Source: UBA11164 sp002420085 (GTDB lineage: Bacteria > Pseudomonadota > Gammaproteobacteria > Xanthomonadales > Xanthomonadaceae). Taken from it: a DNA stretch of 17,568 nt. Where the stretch lies: assembly GCA_031976395.1 (NCBI GenBank), contig DALYLJ010000053.1:1-17568 (forward strand). The letters run 5' to 3'. Position numbers and translations under genes: made by a program. The notes below the pieces were generated by a model. It searched no databases, was not told the DNA's origin, and saw only the letters and a list, made by a program, of their open reading frames with translations. This document shows, piece after piece, positions 7,646 through 14,845 of this stretch; the first letter of the stretch is position 1, and each line of letters opens with the position of its first letter.

Positions 7646-8449
7646 ATGCCGGCGCCGTTCGCCTGGCTGTGCGAACGAATCGGCCGCGCCCTCGCGGCCT
7701 ATCTGTCGGCACCATCCCGGACCCCACCACATGGCCCCACCCATCGTCCGGAAGCCCTGCTCGCCACCCTCCGCACCGGTGATGTGCTGCTGGTCGAGGG
7801 CGGCAGCCGGGTCAGTACGGCGATCAAGTACCTGACCCAATCGACCTGGTCACACGCTGCCCTGTGCTTCCGCACGCCGGGCGAACTGCCGGCCGATCAG
7901 CGGCTGGATGCGCCAGTGCTGGTCGAGGCGGATCTGCGTGAGGGCGTCCGGACCGTGGCCATGCGTGAGTACCTCGGCCATCACACGCGGATCTGTCGGC
8001 CGGTCGGGTTGCCGCCCGACCAACTCGACATCGTCACCCGGCACATGCTGGACCGGGTCGGCAATCGCTACGACCTGAAGAACATCATCGATCTCGCTCG
8101 CTACCTGATCCGCACACCACCGGTTCCGGAGCGGCACCGGCGCCGGATGCTGGCGCTGGGCAGTGGCGACCCGACTCGGGCGATCTGCTCGTCACTGCTG
8201 GCCCAGGCGTTCCAGGCCGTGTCCTATCCGGTCTTGCCGGAGGTCGAGCGGAGTCCGGATGGCCGGCTGGATGCCGATCAGCGGGAAATCCTGCACATCC
8301 GCCATCACAGCCTGTTCGCGCCGCGCGATTTCGACATCTCGCCGTATTTCCGGATCATCAAGCCGACCCTGGAGTGCGGCTTCGACTTCCGGATGATGCG
8401 CTGGAGTGAGCCGGATGCCGGCCCCGAGGATCCCGGCCGGCCGGGCTGA
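7646..8449 (+). CDS. YiiX/YaeF-like permuted papain-fold cysteine hydrolase
   Basis: Protein of 267 residues of the NlpC/P60-superfamily branch with circularly permuted papain fold (YiiX/YebB, often labelled 'lipo-like protein'). Seen in permuted order: GDVLLVEGGSRVSTAIKYLT, then WSHAAL with the candidate catalytic His70, Glu94 in LVEADL, and AICSSLLAQAF with the candidate nucleophile Cys181. Members of this fold cleave amide or acyl bonds, but this subgroup has no proven substrate. No secretion signal is evident, although residues 5-20 are mildly hydrophobic. It starts 3 bases after the stop of the NTT transporter gene (TGAgcgATG), with no strong ribosome binding site, so translation is probably coupled to the transporter. 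Function in the pair is unknown; processing or recycling of an imported lipid- or peptide-linked compound is a guess. Confidence 0.85.
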   Translation: MPAPFAWLCERIGRALAAYLSAPSRTPPHGPTHRPEALLATLRTGDVLLVEGGSRVSTAIKYLTQSTWSHAALCFRTPGELPADQRLDAPVLVEADLREGVRTVAMREYLGHHTRICRPVGLPPDQLDIVTRHMLDRVGNRYDLKNIIDLARYLIRTPPVPERHRRRMLALGSGDPTRAICSSLLAQAFQAVSYPVLPEVERSPDGRLDADQREILHIRHHSLFAPRDFDISPYFRIIKPTLECGFDFRMMRWSEPDAGPEDPGRPG

Positions 8450-8487
8450 GCGCCCTGCTGCACCCGTTGGGCTGGGCCGGAAATGAT

Positions 8488-8516
8488 CGACCCCGGTCCA
8501 GATCGGACCGGGGTCG
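8488..8516. terminator. Strong stem-loop between convergent operons
   Basis: Perfect 12-base inverted repeat: CGACCCCGGTCC (8488-8499), loop AGATC, and GGACCGGGGTCG (8505-8516). It lies 38 bases after the YiiX-like gene stop and 33 bases before the fadE stop on the other strand. The stem is very GC-rich. It lacks a T-run on either strand, so it may work with Rho or as a barrier against antisense transcription. It is the best terminator candidate in the window. Confidence 0.75.
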
Positions 8517-8549
8517 GGGTGCAGCGGCGCCGAAGCGCGTGCGGAATGC

Positions 8550-11015
8550 TCAGGCGGCCTTGCCGACCTTCTTGCTGAGTGTCGCCGTGCCGGCGGCCAG
8601 ATCGGCGCTGTCGAATTCATCGACATCGATGGTGTCGAGGGTGAGCGCGCGCAGTTCTTCCAGTTGCCGCCGCTCGTCCGGCGTGATCCAGCCTTCGCGC
8701 ACGCCCTCTTCGAGTTGCCGATCGAAGTCGAGCGCCTCGATGTCGCTGTTCTTGAGTGCCTTGAGGAACTTGCGTTCGACTGGTTCGGCCAGAATCACCT
8801 TGGGCAGGGCGGCGATGATCCGGCCGGCCGGATGGTTCTCGCCGGGCGTGAGGAAGATGCCCTCGCCCAGCCGGTCGCGGGCCTCGTTGGGCGACATCAG
8901 CAGGGCCGCAGCGCGGTGGCCGAGGCGATCCGAGGGCGCCTGAGCGCGACGACCGAGCGGGAACACCAGCGGCCACAGCAGCCATACCACCGGCCGGATC
9001 GGGAAGTTGCGCAGCGCACCCGACAGCGCCAGTTCGATCTCATGCACGCTGTGGTGGAAGGCCCAGGCCAGCAGCGGTCGATCGGCGACCGGCCGGCCAT
9101 GGTCTTCGTAGCGCTTGAGCATGCTGCTGGCGATGTAGAGATGACTGAGCACGTCGCCCATGCGCGCCGACAGGCTCTCCTTGAACTTCAGCTTGCCGCC
9201 CAGCAGCAGCATGAAGACATCGGCGACCAGGGCGAGATTGGCCGAATAGCGGTTGAGCTTGCGGTAGTAGCGGCGGGTGTAGCTGTCGCCGGGCGCACTG
9301 CCGAAGCGGGCGGCGGTCAGGCCGAACCAGACGCTGCGCACGGCATTGGAGATTGCGAAGCCGATGTGTCCGAACAGCGCCCGGTCGAATTCCCGCAACC
9401 GGGTGTCCGGATCGGGATGGGTGGCGGCCTGCATTTCCTTCAGCACCCAGGGATGGCAACGGATCGCGCCCTGGCCGAAGATCATCATGCTGCGGGTGAG
9501 GATGTTGGCACCCTCGACCGTGATCGACACCGGCGAGCCCTGCCACAGCCGGCCCAGATAGTTGCGACGACCGAGGATGATGCCCTTGCCGGCATGCACG
9601 TCCATGGCGTCGCGAATGACCGTGCGGCCGACCTCGGTGGCGTGGTACTTGGCGATCGCCGATGGCACGGCGGGCTTTTCACCGCGATCGACGGCCGCCG
9701 CCGTGGCTTCGGCCAGGGCACTCATGGCATAGGTGTTGCCGGCGATCCGAGCCAGCGCCTCCTCAATCCCCTCGAAGCGCCCGATCGAGATGCCGAACTG
9801 CTTGCGGATGCGGGAATAGGCACCGGTCGCGACCGCACTCAGCTTCATCGCACCGACCGCACTGGACGGCAGCGAGATCGCGCGACCGACCGAAAGCACC
9901 TCGACCAGCATCTTCCAGCCCTTGCCGGCCATGGCCGGGCCACCGATCAGGGCCGACAGCGGCAGGAACAGATCCTTGCCGCGTACCGTGCCGTTCTGGA
10001 AGGCGACGTTCAGTGGCATGTGCCGGCGGCCGACCTCCAGGCCCGGCGTATCGCGCGGCACCAGGGCCAGCGAAATGCCGATGTCGCGGGTGTCGCCGAG
10101 CAGGCCGTCGGGATCGTACAGCCGGAACGCCAGACCGATCACGGTGGCGACCGGCGCCAGGGTGATGTAGCGCTTGTCGAAGGTCAGACGCACGCCGACC
10201 ACATCGGCACCACCCCACTTGCCGGTGCAGACGATGCCGTAATCCGGAATCGAGGTGGCATCCGAGCCGGCATGCGGGCTGGTCAGGGCAAAGCATGGGA
10301 CATCGCGGCCGTCGGCCAGTCGAGGCAGGTAGTGATTCTTCTGCTCGTCGGTGCCGTAGTGCAGGATCAGTTCGGCCGGGCCGAGCGAATTCGGTACCGC
10401 CACGGTCGAACTGACCGTGGTCGAAATCGAGGCCAGCTTCTGTAGCACCCGCGAATGCGCCAGGGCCGAGAATTCCAGGCCACCGTAGCGCTTCGGGATG
10501 ATCATCGCGAAGAATTTCTTGCGCTTGAGGTAATCCCAGATGTCCGGTGGGATGTCGGCGCGCTCGTGGGTGATGTGCCAGTCGTCGAGCATCCGCGCCA
10601 GTTCCTCGACCGGACCGTCGAGGAAGGCCAGTTCCTCGGCACTCAGTTCCGGCTTGGGCTGGTTCAGGAGGCTGTGCCAGTCCGGTTTGCCGGAGAACAG
10701 TTCGCCCTCGAAACCGACCGTGCCGGCTTCCAGTGCCGTGCGTTCGGTCTCCGACAACTGGGGCAGCATTCGGGTGTAGATGCGCAGCAGGCTGCCGCTC
10801 AGAACCTTGAGTCGGAGCGGGGTGACCAGCAGCAGGCTGGCGGCCACCACCAGCACGACGGCGCAGGCGACGAGGCTGACGATATGGCCGCCCAGGACTG
10901 CCGCGCCGGCCAGCCCGACGGCCGAGAGGCCAGCCCAGGCGAACCGTGACAGCCGCAGGTAGGCGGCGATGCCGCCGGCCAGCAGCAGGGCCAGGATGGG
11001 TAGTGCGATGCTCAT
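8550..11015 (-). CDS. fadE: Acyl-CoA dehydrogenase FadE
   Basis: FadE carries out the first step of fatty acid beta-oxidation, FAD-dependent oxidation of acyl-CoA to trans-2-enoyl-CoA. The 821 residues match E. coli FadE (814). The N-terminus has two to three hydrophobic helices (about 2-22, 27-47, 50-65), consistent with membrane attachment. The dehydrogenase core follows (about 120-560), with CFALTSPHAGSDA, the SVGRAISLPSSAVGAMK stretch, and VEGANILTRSMMIFGQGAIRCHP, where Glu501 is the candidate catalytic base. The C-terminal third is the FadE-specific extension (DUF1974 type), ending in helices rich in Glu/Arg. A good CGGAGAA ribosome binding site lies 5 bases before the ATG. The gene overlaps the stop of the upstream alpha/beta hydrolase by 4 bases, so it is the second gene of that operon. 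The frame is intact. Confidence 0.97.
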   Translation of the reverse strand: MSIALPILALLLAGGIAAYLRLSRFAWAGLSAVGLAGAAVLGGHIVSLVACAVVLVVAASLLLVTPLRLKVLSGSLLRIYTRMLPQLSETERTALEAGTVGFEGELFSGKPDWHSLLNQPKPELSAEELAFLDGPVEELARMLDDWHITHERADIPPDIWDYLKRKKFFAMIIPKRYGGLEFSALAHSRVLQKLASISTTVSSTVAVPNSLGPAELILHYGTDEQKNHYLPRLADGRDVPCFALTSPHAGSDATSIPDYGIVCTGKWGGADVVGVRLTFDKRYITLAPVATVIGLAFRLYDPDGLLGDTRDIGISLALVPRDTPGLEVGRRHMPLNVAFQNGTVRGKDLFLPLSALIGGPAMAGKGWKMLVEVLSVGRAISLPSSAVGAMKLSAVATGAYSRIRKQFGISIGRFEGIEEALARIAGNTYAMSALAEATAAAVDRGEKPAVPSAIAKYHATEVGRTVIRDAMDVHAGKGIILGRRNYLGRLWQGSPVSITVEGANILTRSMMIFGQGAIRCHPWVLKEMQAATHPDPDTRLREFDRALFGHIGFAISNAVRSVWFGLTAARFGSAPGDSYTRRYYRKLNRYSANLALVADVFMLLLGGKLKFKESLSARMGDVLSHLYIASSMLKRYEDHGRPVADRPLLAWAFHHSVHEIELALSGALRNFPIRPVVWLLWPLVFPLGRRAQAPSDRLGHRAAALLMSPNEARDRLGEGIFLTPGENHPAGRIIAALPKVILAEPVERKFLKALKNSDIEALDFDRQLEEGVREGWITPDERRQLEELRALTLDTIDVDEFDSADLAAGTATLSKKVGKAA

Positions 11016-11962
11016 GGTGATTCTCCGGGAGTGGAGGTCGGAAGTGGCGACCGGAGTCGCGGCCGACGGCCGAGGAAGTCCAGCACGGCGTCGGTGAAAC
11101 GGTCGTTGTCGTCGCCAGCGACCATGTGGGTCGCTTCGGGCAGCCGTATGTGTTCGGCATGTGGCGCCAACGCCAGGAATTCGTCGATGTGGTCGGTGTC
11201 GATCAATTCGCTGCGACCTCCGCTGACCAGCAGCACCGGCACGGTCAGCGCGCCGGCCGCCGCCAGCAGTGCAGCCTGATCGCGGTCGCCGGCCCGACCG
11301 ATGTCGTCGAGCAGGCGGACATCCCAGTGCCAGCGCAGCCGGCCACTGCGGTCGTTGACCAGCAAGGAGGCCAGTTGTTCCTGGGTCTTGCGTGGTCGGT
11401 GTGGCAGGCGCTCGGCGATCGCGTCGGCGGCATGCCGGTAATCATCGAAACCGTCCGGATGGGCCGCCATGAAGTCGAGAATCCGGGCGACGCCCTCCGG
11501 CCGCCAGCGCGGCGCGATATCGACCAGCACCAGGGCCGAGTAGAGCGCATGGCGATGCTGTGCGACCAGGCCGATCAGCCCGCCCATCGAGGCACCGACC
11601 AGGACCGGCTCGGCAGCACTGACAGCACGGCCGAACGACCCGGCCAGGACGACCTGATCGCTGACGAATTGCTCGGTGCTGTAGGGCAGGGTGGCCGGAT
11701 TGCGGCCGCTGCCGCCATGGCCACGGGCGTCGAAGGCGAGTGCTGGATAACCGGCGTCGGCCAGACGTTCGGCAGTACGCATCCAGGCGTGCCGGGTCTG
11801 GCCGAACCCGTGCGCCAGCAGCACCGGCACCGGGCCGTGATCCGGGCCGTAGCGATCTCCGGCCAGTTCGACGCCATCGGCCGCGCGCGATTGCCAGCCG
11901 TGTCCCGACTGGCGGTCGGGTACACGATGGCGCGCTGCGGAACGGGTGGACGAAATGACCAT
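11012..11962 (-). CDS. Alpha/beta-fold hydrolase
   Basis: Protein of 316 residues with the alpha/beta hydrolase fold. Seen: LLAHGFGQTRHAW with the HG oxyanion motif at 51-52, FDARGHGGSG at 78-86, nucleophile elbow GASMGG with Ser125, and a C-terminal catalytic His279 in ATHMVAGDDN. The usual acid position reads SGGRSELID, so Glu252 may replace the common Asp (Asp255 is an alternative). Such enzymes hydrolyse esters, lactones, epoxides or thioesters; specificity cannot be read. It is the first gene of an operon with fadE (4-base overlap at 11012-11015), which suggests supply of fatty acids or acyl-CoA processing. The ATG at 11962 is directly preceded by a promoter with perfect -35 and a -10 ending 7 bases upstream, so the mRNA is probably leaderless, and the start lies inside a 20-base palindrome. 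Confidence 0.9.
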   Translation of the reverse strand: MVISSTRSAARHRVPDRQSGHGWQSRAADGVELAGDRYGPDHGPVPVLLAHGFGQTRHAWMRTAERLADAGYPALAFDARGHGGSGRNPATLPYSTEQFVSDQVVLAGSFGRAVSAAEPVLVGASMGGLIGLVAQHRHALYSALVLVDIAPRWRPEGVARILDFMAAHPDGFDDYRHAADAIAERLPHRPRKTQEQLASLLVNDRSGRLRWHWDVRLLDDIGRAGDRDQAALLAAAGALTVPVLLVSGGRSELIDTDHIDEFLALAPHAEHIRLPEATHMVAGDDNDRFTDAVLDFLGRRPRLRSPLPTSTPGESP

Positions 11963-11977
11963 ACGCTCAAGTATGGT
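11958..11977. promoter_or_regulatory. Candidate TetR operator over the fadE operon start
   Basis: Hyphenated palindrome with perfect 7-base arms ACCATAC (11958-11964) and GTATGGT (11971-11977) and a 6-base spacer. Its length and symmetry fit a TetR-family operator. It covers the -10 element and the start codon of the hydrolase-fadE operon, so a bound protein would block RNA polymerase. The nearest regulator is the TetR-type gene divergent at 12203. Assignment to that regulator is inference. Confidence 0.55.
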
Positions 11978-11999
11978 TGTCCTTGGCGGCGTCTGTCAA
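11970..11999 (-). promoter_or_regulatory. Promoter of the hydrolase-fadE operon
   Basis: On the minus strand, a perfect -35 TTGACA (11999 to 11994), an 18-base spacer and a -10 CATACT (11975 to 11970). The expected transcript start, 7 bases further, coincides with the A of the hydrolase ATG at 11962. No ribosome binding site fits between, so the mRNA would be leaderless. This is the best-defined promoter in the window. Confidence 0.7.
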
Positions 12000-12067
12000 T
12001 GCCGCATTCAGGCAGCCAGGGGCGCCAGGCGGAATTTCGTGACGGGGTTGGCGTCAGTTACCGGTTC

Positions 12068-12124
12068 GCTGTCCGCATGCTGTCGGGCCGAGCCGTGGGC
12101 CACGCTGTCGGGCCGTGCTGTCGG
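12068..12124 (+). repeat. Cluster of GCTGTCGG short direct repeats
   Basis: Within the 240-base gap between the divergent hydrolase and tetR genes, the octamer GCTGTCGG occurs at 12079, 12104 and 12117, with a one-mismatch copy (GCTGTCCG) at 12068. The first two perfect copies extend to the 12-mer GCTGTCGGGCCG. They lie 80-140 bases upstream of tetR. They may be binding sites or a local duplication; the rest of the gap shows only promoters and the palindrome. Confidence 0.5.
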
Positions 12125-12167
12125 ACTGTGCCGCGAGGGGCCGATGCCATCGGTCGGGCGCCTTGGC

Positions 12168-12195
12168 TTGCGTCATGTTTCGACCCGGTTACACT
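12168..12195 (+). promoter_or_regulatory. Candidate promoter of tetR (leaderless)
   Basis: -35-like TTGCGT (12168-12173), 16-base spacer, -10-like TACACT (12190-12195). The -10 ends 7 bases before the ATG at 12203, so transcription would start at or next to the start codon. The bases between are GCGCGCC, with no Shine-Dalgarno. Confidence 0.5.
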
Positions 12196-12202
12196 GCGCG
12201 CC

Positions 12203-12790
12203 ATGCCTCGACTCGCCGACAAGTCCGATCGCACCAGCCGCCTCAGTGCCGACGATTGGGCCAATGCTGCCCTGGACGCGATCGCCGAGCAGGGCGTCGG
12301 CAGTCTGGCGGTCGAAGCCCTGGCCCGTCGGATCGGCGTCACCAAGGGCAGCTTCTATTGGCATTTCCGATCGCGCGAGGCGCTGCTGCATGCCGCACTG
12401 GAACGCTGGGAACGGATCGAACAGGAAACCGTGTTCGGCCAGCTCGAAGCGATCGCCGATCCGCGCGAACGCCTGCGCGCCCTGTTCCAACTGGTCGCCC
12501 AGGAAGTGCGTTCGCATGTCATCTACAGCGAACTGCTGAAGGCGCTCGATCATCCCCTGGTCAAGCCGGTGATCGAGCGGGTTTCCAAACAGCGCCTGGA
12601 TTATCTGACCGCCTCCTACCGGCAGGCCGGAATGACCCGCAGCGAAGCGATCAACCGTGCCAGGCTGACCTATGCCGCCTATGTCGGCTTCCTCCAGCTT
12701 TCTCTGCAATTGCATCAGCCCCGGCTCGACCATGACGAATTCGAGCGCTACGTCGAGCATGTCATGACCACCCTGATCCCCGGAGCCTGA
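12203..12790 (+). CDS. TetR/AcrR-family transcriptional regulator
   Basis: Protein of 195 residues, the usual TetR length. The N-terminal DNA-binding domain has a clear helix-turn-helix at about residues 35-56, with VEALARRIGVTKGSFYWHF, followed by RSREALLHAALERW. The C-terminal part (about 75-195) is helical and variable, as expected for a ligand-binding and dimer domain. The frame is open far upstream (to 11126), but the ATG at 12203 is the right start: the HTH is then at its normal distance from the N-terminus and a -10-like TACACT lies just ahead. It is divergent from the alpha/beta hydrolase-fadE operon, with a palindrome over that operon's promoter, so repression of fatty acid oxidation genes with an acyl-CoA or related ligand is likely but unproven. 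pckG follows 58 bases downstream on the same strand. Confidence 0.92.
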   Translation: MPRLADKSDRTSRLSADDWANAALDAIAEQGVGSLAVEALARRIGVTKGSFYWHFRSREALLHAALERWERIEQETVFGQLEAIADPRERLRALFQLVAQEVRSHVIYSELLKALDHPLVKPVIERVSKQRLDYLTASYRQAGMTRSEAINRARLTYAAYVGFLQLSLQLHQPRLDHDEFERYVEHVMTTLIPGA

Positions 12791-12812
12791 CCCGTTCCTC
12801 TGTCACCCGCCG

Positions 12813-12838
12813 CCGGGCACGGCCCCGGACCCAGGAGA
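12813..12838 (+). promoter_or_regulatory. pckG leader: small hairpin and ribosome binding site
   Basis: Upstream of pckG there is a 5-base dyad CCGGG (12813-12817) / CCCGG (12824-12828), followed by the Shine-Dalgarno AGGAGA at 12833-12838. The site lies unusually far (about 10-11 bases) from the ATG at 12849, yet no other start codon is nearer. No promoter is evident in the 58-base gap after tetR, so pckG may be read from the tetR promoter. Confidence 0.35.
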
Positions 12839-12848
12839 CCGCCGCCCG

Positions 12849-14663
12849 ATGTCCACCTCGCTCGCCGCCCTCGCCCAATGGGTTGACACCGTCGCCCGCC
12901 TGACCCGCCCCGACCGCATCCACTGGTGCGACGGCTCCGATGCCGAGATCGCCGATCTGCGGCGGGTCATGATCGACTCCGGCGAATTGATCGCACTCGA
13001 CCCGGACAGCCATCCGGACTGCTTCCTGCACCGGTCCCACCCCGACGATGTCGCTCGGGTCGAACACCTGACCTATGTCTGCACCCGCGACCCCGAGGAC
13101 GCCGGAGCCAACAACAACTGGCTGGCACCGGATGTTGCCCGCGCCCGGATGACGGCGTTGTTCGACGGCTGCATGCGTGGCCGGACCTTGTACGTGGTGC
13201 CGTATTGCATGGGTCCGATCGACTCGCCGATGGCGCGTTGCGGGGTCGAGCTGACCGATAGCCCGTATGTGGTCGCCAACATGCGGATCATGACCCGCAT
13301 GGGCCGCCCGGCACTGGACCGGATCGAGCGCGAGGGACGGGAAGCGATCGCGCGCGGTGAGCCCGGCGACGGCTTCGTCAAGGGCCTGCATTCGATCGGT
13401 GAACTCGATCCGGAGCGGCGTTTCATCATGCATTTCCCCGAGGATGCCAGCATTCAGAGCTATGGCTCGGGCTACGGCGGCAATGCCCTGCTCGGCAAGA
13501 AATGCCACGCCCTGCGGATCGCCGGTTGGCAGGCCCGACAGGAGGGCTGGCTGGCCGAGCACATGCTGATCGTCGGGATCGAAAGCCCGGACGGCCGGAT
13601 CGATTACATCGCTGCTGCCTTCCCGAGCGCTTGCGGCAAGACCAACCTGGCGATGCTGATCCCACCGGAACGCTACCGTCGGGCCGGCTGGAAGGTCTGG
13701 ACGGTCGGCGATGACATCTGCTGGATGCGGCCCGGCGCCGATGGCCGCCTGTGGGCGATCAACCCGGAGTCCGGCTTCTTCGGCGTCGCCCCCGGCACCG
13801 GGCCGGACACCAACCCGAATGCCCTGGCGATGCTCGATCGCGATGCCATCTTCACCAATACCGCCATCACCGCCGACAACCGGCCCTGGTGGGAAGGTCT
13901 GCGCCAGGGTCAGCCGGCCGTGGACTGGCGCGGCCGGCCCCATGACCCGGCCAATGGCCCGGCGGCACACCCCAATGCCCGATTCTCGGTGTCGGCGCGA
14001 CGCTGTCCGAGCTGGACCCCGCATGCCGAGGATGCGCAGGGGGTGCCGATTTCGGCGATCGTGTTCGGCGGTCGTCGGCCCGGCCTGGTGCCCCTGGTAT
14101 TCGAGGCGCGCGATTGGCAGCATGGCGTACTGGTCGGCGCCTCGATGGCCTCCGAGACCACGGCCGCCGCCGCCGGTGCGGTCGGCGTGGTCCGGCGAGA
14201 CCCGATGGCGATGAAGCCGTTCTGTGGCTACAACGTGGCCGACTACTTCGGCCATTGGCTGAGTTTCGATCGGTCGGACTTGCGGCTGCCCCGGATCTTC
14301 CATGTCAACTGGTTCCGCAAGGGTGCCGACGGCCGCTTCCTCTGGCCAGGGTTCGGCGACAACCTGCGGGTGCTGGAGTGGATACTGGGACGAGTCCGGG
14401 GCGAAGCCGATGCCGTCGATACCCCGATCGGGCGGCTGCCGCCGGCATCGGCGCTGAACCTGGAAGGGCTCGATCTCGCCCCGGAGACCCTGGCTGCCCT
14501 GCTGGCGGTCGATCGCCAGGGCTGGCATGCCGAAATGCTGGCGGTCCGCGACTACCTCGACAGCCTCGGACCTCGCCTGCCGACGCGCTTGCGGCGAGCC
14601 TGTGAGGCGGTGATCGAGCGATTGCAGGCGGCCGCGAGCGACCGTGCCACGGCCCCGGTCTGA
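12849..14663 (+). CDS. pckG: Phosphoenolpyruvate carboxykinase (GTP)
   Basis: Converts oxaloacetate and GTP to phosphoenolpyruvate, CO2 and GDP, the entry step of gluconeogenesis from C4 acids. The 604 residues fit the GTP-dependent family (about 600-620) and not the shorter ATP-type PckA (about 540). Seen: the FPSACGKTN P-loop at 258-266 with the signature reactive Cys262, metal-binding WTVGDDICWM with Asp288-Asp289, the YVVPYCMGPIDSP stretch, FFGVAPGTGPDTNPNA, and ASMASETTAAA and FCGYNVADYFGHW near the C-terminus. All key motifs look intact. An AGGAGA ribosome binding site precedes the ATG. It follows the TetR gene on the same strand and sits near fadE, consistent with growth on fatty acids via acetyl-CoA and the glyoxylate cycle; joint regulation is inference. 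Confidence 0.98.
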   Translation: MSTSLAALAQWVDTVARLTRPDRIHWCDGSDAEIADLRRVMIDSGELIALDPDSHPDCFLHRSHPDDVARVEHLTYVCTRDPEDAGANNNWLAPDVARARMTALFDGCMRGRTLYVVPYCMGPIDSPMARCGVELTDSPYVVANMRIMTRMGRPALDRIEREGREAIARGEPGDGFVKGLHSIGELDPERRFIMHFPEDASIQSYGSGYGGNALLGKKCHALRIAGWQARQEGWLAEHMLIVGIESPDGRIDYIAAAFPSACGKTNLAMLIPPERYRRAGWKVWTVGDDICWMRPGADGRLWAINPESGFFGVAPGTGPDTNPNALAMLDRDAIFTNTAITADNRPWWEGLRQGQPAVDWRGRPHDPANGPAAHPNARFSVSARRCPSWTPHAEDAQGVPISAIVFGGRRPGLVPLVFEARDWQHGVLVGASMASETTAAAAGAVGVVRRDPMAMKPFCGYNVADYFGHWLSFDRSDLRLPRIFHVNWFRKGADGRFLWPGFGDNLRVLEWILGRVRGEADAVDTPIGRLPPASALNLEGLDLAPETLAALLAVDRQGWHAEMLAVRDYLDSLGPRLPTRLRRACEAVIERLQAAASDRATAPV

Positions 14664-14755
14664 AGCGCGCGGCAGTCGGACTTTCGCGCATCCGGACCGA
14701 CCGTTCGGCCTCACCCCGCTGCGGTCAGCCTCGCGGGTCGCCGGCCTGTGACGGT

Positions 14756-14775
14756 ATCCGACTGATTCGTCGGAT
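14756..14775. promoter_or_regulatory. 20-base palindrome after pckG
   Basis: Perfect 7-base arms ATCCGAC (14756-14762) and GTCGGAT (14769-14775) around a 6-base spacer, 93 bases after the pckG stop and 169 bases before the TonB receptor start. It could be a weak terminator for pckG (no T-run follows) or an operator for the receptor gene. Its arm and spacer geometry equals that of the palindrome at 11958, but the sequence differs. Confidence 0.4.
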
Positions 14776-14845
14776 GAAACTCCATGAACGGCAAAATGTG
14801 GCGCCTGCCACCGCGTGGGGGTTTCCTTCCTTGTAAAGATTGCGT

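Noticed and set aside
6338..7840. 500-codon open frame on the minus strand opposite the NTT gene
   Set aside because: It is a Gln/Arg/Asp-rich mirror of a hydrophobic membrane protein frame and overlaps two supported genes.
8664..10445. 593-codon open frame on the plus strand opposite fadE
   Set aside because: It is antisense to an intact FadE. Composition is that of a shadow frame and there is no recognisable domain.
11126..12202. Long N-terminal extension of the TetR frame (554 codons in total)
   Set aside because: The extension runs antisense through the alpha/beta hydrolase. The HTH domain starts normally just after the ATG at 12203, which has its own -10-like element.
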